Assembly (NCBI RefSeq): GCF_024684275.1 | Contig: NZ_JAIKXF010000095.1 | Span: 1-38,048 of the forward strand | DNA length: 38,048 nt | DNA from: Ruminococcus sp. | GTDB lineage: Bacteria; Bacillota_A; Clostridia; Oscillospirales; Ruminococcaceae | Direction of reading: 5' to 3' | Shown: positions 33,124-38,048 of the stretch, piece after piece | Position numbering within the stretch: position 1 is the first letter of the stretch | How the letters are laid out: each line of letters starts with the position of its first letter | Notes under the pieces: model-generated | Seen by the model: the letters and a program-made list of their open reading frames with translations, nothing else | Told to the model about the DNA's origin: nothing | The model's database searches: none | Made by a program: the position numbers and the translations under genes

Positions 33124-33150
33124 GGGCGACCATTGGTCGTCCTTTTTATT
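33124..33150 (+). terminator. Terminator of the S41 gene
   Basis: GGGCGACC-att-GGTCGTCC is followed by TTTTTATTT. Its core is the same GGGGCG-nn-CATTG-nn palindrome type found in the 135-bp inverted repeats. Confidence 0.8.
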
Positions 33151-33181
33151 TGCCGAGCCGATAAGGATCAAGATGTGGCAT

Positions 33182-33366
33182 AAGATACCCCCACCTACCC
33201 ATGTACCCAACTATTACGATTTAAACTCATAAAGTATAGTGCTTTAGTAGTACATGGGTTGTTGGGTAGGTGGGTACATGGAATGTGTGTAGGGGCGGAT
33301 ATTAGTCGCCCTTTTGATTTACTGCCCCTACAGACTTAGTTCTTAGCTCTTAGCTCTTAATTCTAA
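33182..33366. repeat. Intergenic palindrome and REP-like cluster before greA
   Basis: CCCACCTACCCA (33190-33201) pairs with TGGGTAGGTGGG (33263-33274), and CCATGTACCC (33199-33208) with GGGTACATGG (33272-33281), giving overlapping alternative stems. A TGTAGGGGCGG...CGCCC element with a terminal GCCCCTACA follows (about 33289-33335). A heptamer-like CTTAGCT run (33337-33365) ends the stretch. No ORF was seen here. Confidence 0.75.
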
Positions 33367-33373
33367 TCCACAC

Positions 33374-33402
33374 TTGACTTTTTCAGCGTAATATAGTATA
33401 AT
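33374..33402 (+). promoter_or_regulatory. Sigma-A promoter of greA-lysS
   Basis: TTGACT (33374-33379) and TATAAT (33397-33402) with a 17 bp spacer, ~45 bp upstream of the greA ATG. Confidence 0.88.
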
Positions 33403-33447
33403 ATTATGTAATGCTATTTATTTTCAAATATAAAGGAGTGCATTGAT

Positions 33448-33918
33448 ATGGCTACAAAGAAGATGTCCAGAGAAAGCTACGACAAGCTCGTCGCTGAACT
33501 TGATGACCTTAAGATCAATAAACGTAAGGAAGTCGCTGAAAGACTTAAAGTTGCACGTTCCTACGGAGACCTCTCCGAGAACGCTGAGTACGATGAGGCT
33601 AAAAACGAACAGGCTATCCTCGAGGCTCACATTCAGGAACTCCAGTATACTATCGACAATGCTGAGATCGTTGACGACGAGAGCATCTCTGTTGACGAAA
33701 TAGGCATGAGCTCCAAAATAACAATTAAGCGCGTTGATACAGGCAAGATAGAAACATTCACTATCGTTGGTACAAACCACGCTAATGTACGCGAGGGACT
33801 TATCTCGGACGAGTCTCCTATCGGCAAGGCTGCTATGAAAAAGAGAGTCGGCGATATATTCATCGTTGAAGCTCCCGCAGGCGAGCTGAAGTTCGAGGTC
33901 GTAGAGATCTCAAAGTAA
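33448..33918 (+). CDS. greA: Transcription elongation factor GreA
   Basis: The protein (156 residues) rescues backtracked RNA polymerase by stimulating transcript cleavage. The N-terminal coiled coil (about 1-75) carries the acidic tip motif with conserved DLSENAEYDEAK; the C-terminal FKBP-like domain has the SPIGKA signature (DESPIGKAAMKKRVGD). AAAGGAG precedes the ATG. lysS follows after 17 nt, a common clostridial pair. Confidence 0.95.
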   Translation: MATKKMSRESYDKLVAELDDLKINKRKEVAERLKVARSYGDLSENAEYDEAKNEQAILEAHIQELQYTIDNAEIVDDESISVDEIGMSSKITIKRVDTGKIETFTIVGTNHANVREGLISDESPIGKAAMKKRVGDIFIVEAPAGELKFEVVEISK

Positions 33919-33935
33919 TCGAAAGGACGCATAAA

Positions 33936-35516
33936 ATGAGCGAAAATCAGGTGAATTCACCCGTACAGGCTGAGGAAGAGCCTGCACAGGATATAAATGT
34001 ATTAAAGAAGGACAGACTCGATAAGCTGGCTGACCTCCGTGAGCTGGGACATGATCCCTTCGTAATCACAAAGTTCGACGTAACAGGCCATGCTGCCGAT
34101 TATAAAAAGGAGTATGAGGCTAAGGAAGCTGAGATACTTGCTGCCTGCGGCGACGATGAGGAGAAAAAAACTGCTGAGCTGGAAAAGCTTAACGAGAATA
34201 TTATCCGTATCGCAGGAAGAATAATGAGCTGGAGAGATATGGGTAAGGCAAACTTCATCGACGTACGTGATAAGTCTGACCGTATCCAGGTCTATGTACG
34301 TTCAAACGACGTCGGCGCAGACCTTTTCAAGGAATTCAAGAAGAAGTGGGATATAGGTGATATTATCGGCGTTGAGGGCTATGTATTCAGAACCCGCAAG
34401 GGCGAGATCTCTATCCACGCCAAGAATATCACACTCCTTACAAAGTCACTCCTCCCTCTCCCTGAGAAGTGGCACGGTCTTAAAGACACAGATACAAGAT
34501 ACCGTCAGCGCTATCTTGACCTCGTTATCAATCCCGAGGTAAAGGATACCTTCATCAAGCGCTCTAAGATAATCTCATCTATCAGACGCTACCTTGACGA
34601 TCAGGGCTTCATGGAGGTCGAGACTCCTATGCTGGTATCAAATGCAGGCGGCGCAGCTGCAAGACCTTTCGAGACACACTATAATGCTCTCGATGAGGAC
34701 GTAAAGCTCCGTATAAGCCTTGAGCTCTACCTCAAGAGACTTATTGTCGGCGGTCTGGAGAGAGTCTACGAAATAGGCAGAGTTTTCCGCAACGAGGGCG
34801 TTGACACCCGTCATAACCCCGAGTTCACACTTATGGAGCTCTATCAGGCTTATACCGATTACTACGGCATGATGGACCTTACAGAGAATATGTATCGTCA
34901 CGTTGCTCAGGAAGTTTGCGGTACTACCTGCGTTCCTTACGGCGAACACATGATAGACCTGGGCAAGCCCTTCGAGCGCCTTACCATGATAGACGCTGTC
35001 AAAAAGTACTCAGGGGTTGACTTCAACGAGATAAAGACTCTTGAGGAAGCTCGCAGGATCGCTGATGAAAAGGGCGTTGAGTACGAGGCTCGCCACAAGC
35101 GCGGTGATATACTCAACCTGTTCTTCGAGACCTATGTTGAGGAGCACCTCATTCAGCCTACATTCATTATGGATCACCCGATAGAAATATCTCCTCTTAC
35201 CAAGAAGAAGCCCGATGCTCCCGACTATGTTGAGCGTTTCGAGCTGTTCATCACAGGCAGAGAGATGTGCAACGCTTACTCTGAGCTCAACGATCCTATC
35301 GATCAGCGTGAGCGCTTCAAGGCTCAGGAGGAAGCTCTCAGTCAGGGTGACGAGGAAGCTAACCGCACAGATGAGGACTTCCTCAATGCTCTGGAGATCG
35401 GTATGCCTCCTACGGGCGGTATCGGCTATGGTATCGACCGTCTGGTAATGCTTCTTACAAACAGTGCTTCTATCAGAGACGTACTCCTCTTCCCAACACT
35501 TAAAAGCCTTAACTGA
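33936..35516 (+). CDS. lysS: Lysyl-tRNA synthetase (class II)
   Basis: The product has 526 residues. An N-terminal OB-fold anticodon domain (about 75-170, GRIMSWRDMGKANFIDVRD) is followed by the class II core: motif 1 near FMEVETPML, motif 2 RVFRNEGVDTRHNPEFTLME, and motif 3 GIGYGIDRLVMLL near the C terminus. GAAAGG precedes the ATG. The family length is normal. Co-transcribed with greA; a palindromic terminator follows. Confidence 0.95.
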   Translation: MSENQVNSPVQAEEEPAQDINVLKKDRLDKLADLRELGHDPFVITKFDVTGHAADYKKEYEAKEAEILAACGDDEEKKTAELEKLNENIIRIAGRIMSWRDMGKANFIDVRDKSDRIQVYVRSNDVGADLFKEFKKKWDIGDIIGVEGYVFRTRKGEISIHAKNITLLTKSLLPLPEKWHGLKDTDTRYRQRYLDLVINPEVKDTFIKRSKIISSIRRYLDDQGFMEVETPMLVSNAGGAAARPFETHYNALDEDVKLRISLELYLKRLIVGGLERVYEIGRVFRNEGVDTRHNPEFTLMELYQAYTDYYGMMDLTENMYRHVAQEVCGTTCVPYGEHMIDLGKPFERLTMIDAVKKYSGVDFNEIKTLEEARRIADEKGVEYEARHKRGDILNLFFETYVEEHLIQPTFIMDHPIEISPLTKKKPDAPDYVERFELFITGREMCNAYSELNDPIDQRERFKAQEEALSQGDEEANRTDEDFLNALEIGMPPTGGIGYGIDRLVMLLTNSASIRDVLLFPTLKSLN

Positions 35517-35528
35517 TAAACCACATAC

Positions 35529-35552
35529 GGGCGGCAATTGCCGCCCTTTATT
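35529..35552 (+). terminator. Terminator of greA-lysS
   Basis: GGGCGGCAATTGCCGCCC is a perfect 18-bp palindrome followed by TTTATTAT. It lies 12 nt after the lysS stop and just before the next ribosome site. Confidence 0.8.
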
Positions 35553-35566
35553 ATAAGGAATATGCT

Positions 35567-36490
35567 ATGAAGGAAAAAGAAAAAAACATTGAAAACACCT
35601 CTGAGCAGAACGACAAAATAGTAATGGACAAAAGCGTTTTCAAGGTGAACAAGGAGCTCCGCAAAAAGCAGGAGGAAGAACAGGCTAAAAAAGAACAGGA
35701 GATCGCAGAGAAGTATGCTCAGCGTGAAAAGGAAAAACAGGAAGCCTATGAGAAAAAGCTCCACGATGAAAAGATCGAGCTCATGCGCCTGAAGCAAGGC
35801 ATCGTAGAGGAAAGCGAGACTATCCATGAGGAAAAGGAAGAAGAAATAAAGCTGTCATTCGGCAAGAAAATATCGAATTTCTTCTACCATAACAAATGGT
35901 GGCTCGTACTTTGTGTTTTCTTACTGGGACTTGGCAGTTTTCTGGTATATGACCTGCTGTCAAAGCCGAATCCGGATATGATCGTACTCATGCTCTGTGA
36001 CAATAATTTTGTAGGCGACTCTCCATTCATTGAAGAATACTTTGAGGAGTACGCTGAGGACTCTAACGGCAACGGAAAGGTGCTTGTTAGCGTTTACAAT
36101 ATACCATACGGCGATGATGAGTATCAGAACTATATCAACGGCGTTTCGACAAAGCTTACTACCTACCTTAACAGTGATGACGCCGTTATGCTGATCGGAA
36201 ATAAAAAGACCACTGATGATCTGCTTATTCCCGAGGACAGCTTAGTTGACCTCAGCAGTATCTATCCCGATGATCCTCATGTGAACAGGTATTTCTACTA
36301 CATCAAGGATACGAAATTTGCTGAGCACATCGGCGTTTCTCCAGATGTTATCACTGATGATATGTTCTTTGCCCTGCGCAAGCCAAAGGACGTTATGAAC
36401 GCCAGCCAAAAGGAAATGCAGGAGACCTATGATAAGGATTTCCCTGTTTTTGACAAGGTCGTAAAGGCACTTTCAAGCGAAGAGGAATAA
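35567..36490 (+). CDS. Unrecognised coiled-coil membrane protein
   Basis: The product has 307 residues, ATG behind ATAAGGA. I do not recognise the family. A highly charged helical N-terminal region (about 28-95, many Lys/Glu) is cytoplasmic; one TM segment (WWLVLCVFLLGLGSFLVYDL, 111-130) follows; the C-terminal ~175 residues would be outside. That part has aromatic and acidic stretches (FIEEYFEEYAEDSNGNGKVL, DDEYQNYINGV) and a MLIGNKKTTDDLLIP segment, with a pattern like the periplasmic-type domain of some clostridial proteins of unknown function. No enzyme motif is visible. Possibly in the lysS transcript by read-through; its own terminator is at 36535. Confidence 0.75.
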   Translation: MKEKEKNIENTSEQNDKIVMDKSVFKVNKELRKKQEEEQAKKEQEIAEKYAQREKEKQEAYEKKLHDEKIELMRLKQGIVEESETIHEEKEEEIKLSFGKKISNFFYHNKWWLVLCVFLLGLGSFLVYDLLSKPNPDMIVLMLCDNNFVGDSPFIEEYFEEYAEDSNGNGKVLVSVYNIPYGDDEYQNYINGVSTKLTTYLNSDDAVMLIGNKKTTDDLLIPEDSLVDLSSIYPDDPHVNRYFYYIKDTKFAEHIGVSPDVITDDMFFALRKPKDVMNASQKEMQETYDKDFPVFDKVVKALSSEEE

Positions 36491-36766
36491 TAGAACTTAG
36501 AGCTTAGAGCTTAGAGCTAAGAACTAAGAATTAAGGGACGCCAAGGCGTCCCTTTTGTTTTATGTGTAGGGCCGGCGTTTCGCCGCTCGATCATACAGCA
36601 TCGTCCCACGTTTTAATGTAGGGGACGGCGTCCCCGACGTCCCACAAATTAGGGACGCCTTGTAAGAAAAGGCGTCCTTTAATTGTAGGGCATTGTTTCA
36701 TCAACGGGCGGCGGAACGCCGCCCCTACATGACGTTTACGCAGACGTTCAATGGTCGTCCCTGCAA
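36491..36766. repeat. Intergenic repeat cluster (TTAGAGC run and REP-like palindromes)
   Basis: The 324-bp gap between converging genes has no ORF. It starts with about four copies of a TTAGAGC/TAAGAAC heptamer (36494-36533). Then come GGGACGCC/GGCGTCCC (36535-36552), a GCCGGCG..CGCCG element (36571-36587), GGGGAC-ggc-GTCCCC (36620-36634), GGGACGCCTT/AAGGCGTCC (36653-36677) and GGGCGGC/GCCGCCC ending in CCTACA (36705-36728). These are relatives of the repeats at 17369, 19636 and 33285. Confidence 0.75.
36535..36560 (+). terminator. Terminator of the coiled-coil membrane protein gene
   Basis: GGGACGCC-aa-GGCGTCCC is followed by TTTTGTTTT. Confidence 0.8.
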
Positions 36767-36796
36767 AATAAAAGGCTTCACATAAAGTGAAGCCTT
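36767..36796 (-). terminator. Terminator of the rplK-rplA operon
   Basis: On minus AAGGCTTCAC / GTGAAGCCTT (10-bp stem, 5-nt loop) is followed by TTATTTT, 19 nt after the rplA stop. Confidence 0.85.
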
Positions 36797-36814
36797 AAAT
36801 ATTTGTATTATCTA

Positions 36815-37510
36815 TCAAACACCGTACTTAGCTGTAGCAACCGGAACACCAGGGCCCATTGTTGAAGTAACTGTGCAGCTCTTGAGGTAAGTACCCTTAG
36901 CAGCAGCAGGCTTTGCCTTAACAACAGCCTCCATAAGTGTGTTGAAGTTCTCCTCGAGCTTTGCAGCACCGAATGAAGCCTTACCAATTGGGCAGTGAAT
37001 GATATTTGTCTTGTCGAGACGATACTCGATCTTACCAGCCTTAGCCTCTGTAACAGCCTTTGCAACGTCAGGTGTTACTGTACCAGCCTTTGGGTTTGGC
37101 ATAAGACCACGAGGTCCGAGAACCTTACCGAGACGTCCAACGAGTCCCATCATATCAGGTGATGCAACAACTACGTCGAAGTCCATCCAGTTTTCCTTCA
37201 TGATCTTGTCAACGAGATCCTGACCGCCAACGAACTCTGCGCCAGCGCTCTGAGCAGCCTCGTACTTGTCTTCCTTACAGAATACGCATACTCTTACTGT
37301 CTTACCAGTACCGTTAGGAAGTACAACAGCACCTCTAACCTGCTGGTCAGCGTGTCTTGAGTCAACGCCGAGACGGATGTGAGCCTCTATAGTCTCATCG
37401 AACTTAGCCTTTGCGTTCTTGCAAACGAGGTCGAGAGCCTCTGTGGAATCATACTGCTTAGCATAATCAACAGCCTTAGCGCTGTCAACATATTTTTTGC
37501 CGTGTTTCAT
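36815..37510 (-). CDS. rplA: 50S ribosomal protein L1
   Basis: The protein (231 residues) is a large-subunit stalk component and operon repressor. [15 protein letters not shown] opens the protein; [34 protein letters not shown] (the signature) and the C-terminal [12 protein letters not shown] are canonical. AGGAGG precedes the ATG. It follows rplK in the usual order, with an intergenic RNA resembling the L1 binding site of 23S rRNA. Confidence 0.97.
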   Translation of the reverse strand: MKHGKKYVDSAKAVDYAKQYDSTEALDLVCKNAKAKFDETIEAHIRLGVDSRHADQQVRGAVVLPNGTGKTVRVCVFCKEDKYEAAQSAGAEFVGGQDLVDKIMKENWMDFDVVVASPDMMGLVGRLGKVLGPRGLMPNPKAGTVTPDVAKAVTEAKAGKIEYRLDKTNIIHCPIGKASFGAAKLEENFNTLMEAVVKAKPAAAKGTYLKSCTVTSTMGPGVPVATAKYGV

Positions 37511-37527
37511 TATATTTCCTCCTATTT

Positions 37528-37586
37528 AAGTGGTAATACCGAGAAGCTTATAGCTTACCCGATTAGCGGAATTTTCCTCCCACCAA
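37528..37586 (-). ncRNA. Putative L1-binding autoregulatory leader
   Basis: On minus, GGTGGGAGG (37577-37585) is followed ~40 nt later by GTATTACCAC (37530-37539), with GTGG and CCAC closing a stem and an AAGCT-at-AAGCTT hairpin inside. Helix 76 of 23S rRNA, bound by L1, carries a similar GATGGGAGG...AAATACCACC pair. The element lies directly upstream of the rplA ribosome site, where L1 feedback would act. A second stem, GGGG-ata-CCCC (near 37600-37611), sits closer to rplK. Confidence 0.55.
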
Positions 37587-37633
37587 TAGAACTCTGAACG
37601 GGGATACCCCCACTTCATCATTCATTAAATTGA

Positions 37634-38048
37634 TTAGTCAACAACTACAACGCCCATTGAGCGAGCTGTACCAGCGATCATGCTCATAGCTGCTTCGATA
37701 GAACCAGCGTTGAGATCCTGCATCTTTGTCTCAGCGATCTTCTTGATCTGCTCCTTAGTGATGTTTGCGACCTTAGTCTTGTTAGGTACTCCTGAACCGC
37801 TGTTGATGTTGCAAGCCTTCTTGATGAGGACTGCTGCGGGTGGAGTCTTAGTGATGAACGAGAATGAACGGTCTGCGTAAACAGTGATTACAACAGGGAT
37901 TATCATACCGATGTCGTTCTTTGTTCTCTCGTTGAATTCCTTTGTGAATGCCATGATATTAACACCGTGCTGACCGAGTGCCGGACCAACAGGTGGTGCA
38001 GGAGTAGCCTTTCCTGCTGCGATCTGAAGCTTAATGTAGCCAACTACT
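37634..38048 (-). CDS. rplK: 50S ribosomal protein L11, 5' end off the window
   Basis: The visible 138 codons give [20 protein letters not shown], then [20 protein letters not shown], and end in GVVVVD. The N-terminal rRNA/thiostrepton-binding domain and the C-terminal domain are both recognisable ([31 protein letters not shown]). Only about four residues are missing beyond the right edge. An internal Met at 37954 is not the start, because the L11 sequence continues upstream of it without a stop. Confidence 0.96.
   Translation of the reverse strand, partial: VVGYIKLQIAAGKATPAPPVGPALGQHGVNIMAFTKEFNERTKNDIGMIIPVVITVYADRSFSFITKTPPAAVLIKKACNINSGSGVPNKTKVANITKEQIKKIAETKMQDLNAGSIEAAMSMIAGTARSMGVVVVD

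Overview
The window looks like chromosomal DNA from a cellulolytic, cellulosome-type Ruminococcus (Bacillota, Oscillospiraceae). Two secreted proteins carry type I dockerins of the ruminococcal pattern (GDAN(A/C)DGSVDMSDVVLIMQ, then a LANPNKYG/MANPNKYG spacer). There is also a GH5 endoglucanase, a GH130 mannosyl phosphorylase, a spoIIA-type sigma-F operon, and house-keeping genes in Gram-positive arrangements (DUF1934-argS, ftsEX-M23-S41, greA-lysS, rplK-rplA). The species cannot be fixed from the sequence alone. I saw no phage, transposase, CRISPR array, tRNA or rRNA.

Layout. 1-106: promoter region of a minus-strand gene lying just off the left edge. 180-2102: dockerin-bearing GH5 cellulase (minus). 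2258-4278: spoIIAA-spoIIAB-sigF plus a SUKH/Syd-like gene (minus), preceded by a ~165 bp fold-back element. 4695-6733: hpt, a flavodoxin/ferredoxin protein and a flavin reductase-like protein (plus). 6725-7066: small membrane-anchored BofC-like protein (minus). 7254-11882: class A PBP, THUMP RNA methyltransferase, a hairpin-rich spacer, and a ComF-like protein (plus). 12024-15281: 1085-residue protein with an N-terminal dockerin and two Cthe_2159-like beta-helix domains (minus). 15505-17328: asnB (minus). 17554-19619: cca-pflA (minus), bracketed by near-identical 135 bp inverted repeats. 19762-21048: galactokinase-like protein (minus), divergent from a GH130 phosphorylase (21323-22342, plus). 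22390-23379: orphan two-TM protein (minus). 23747-27066: Ddl-like ATP-grasp protein, DUF1934 protein, argS (plus). 27316-33106: PucR/CdaR-type regulator, ftsE, ftsX, an M23 hydrolase and an S41 protease (plus). 33448-36490: greA, lysS and a coiled-coil membrane protein (plus). 36815 to the right edge: rplA and the 3' part of rplK (minus).

How the genes fit together. The two dockerin proteins fit fibre degradation or attachment, and GH130 could feed mannosides from hemicellulose into central metabolism. PBP, the Ddl-like protein, FtsEX, M23 and S41 form a cell-envelope and division theme. Sigma-F and its two regulators are intact by motif although rumen and gut Ruminococcus are usually regarded as non-sporulating.

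The most unusual observations are: (i) a probable response-regulator promoter with four exactly 11-bp-spaced direct repeats ending 10 bp before a -10 box, in front of the dockerin/beta-helix gene; (ii) that gene's own architecture; (iii) a Ddl homologue whose ribose and Mg ligands are substituted; (iv) 134/135-identical inverted repeats flanking cca-pflA, one supplying the galactokinase stop codon; (v) MITE-like and REP-like intergenic elements; and (vi) a probable L1-autoregulatory RNA between rplK and rplA. All of this is from reading the sequence; no database search was run.
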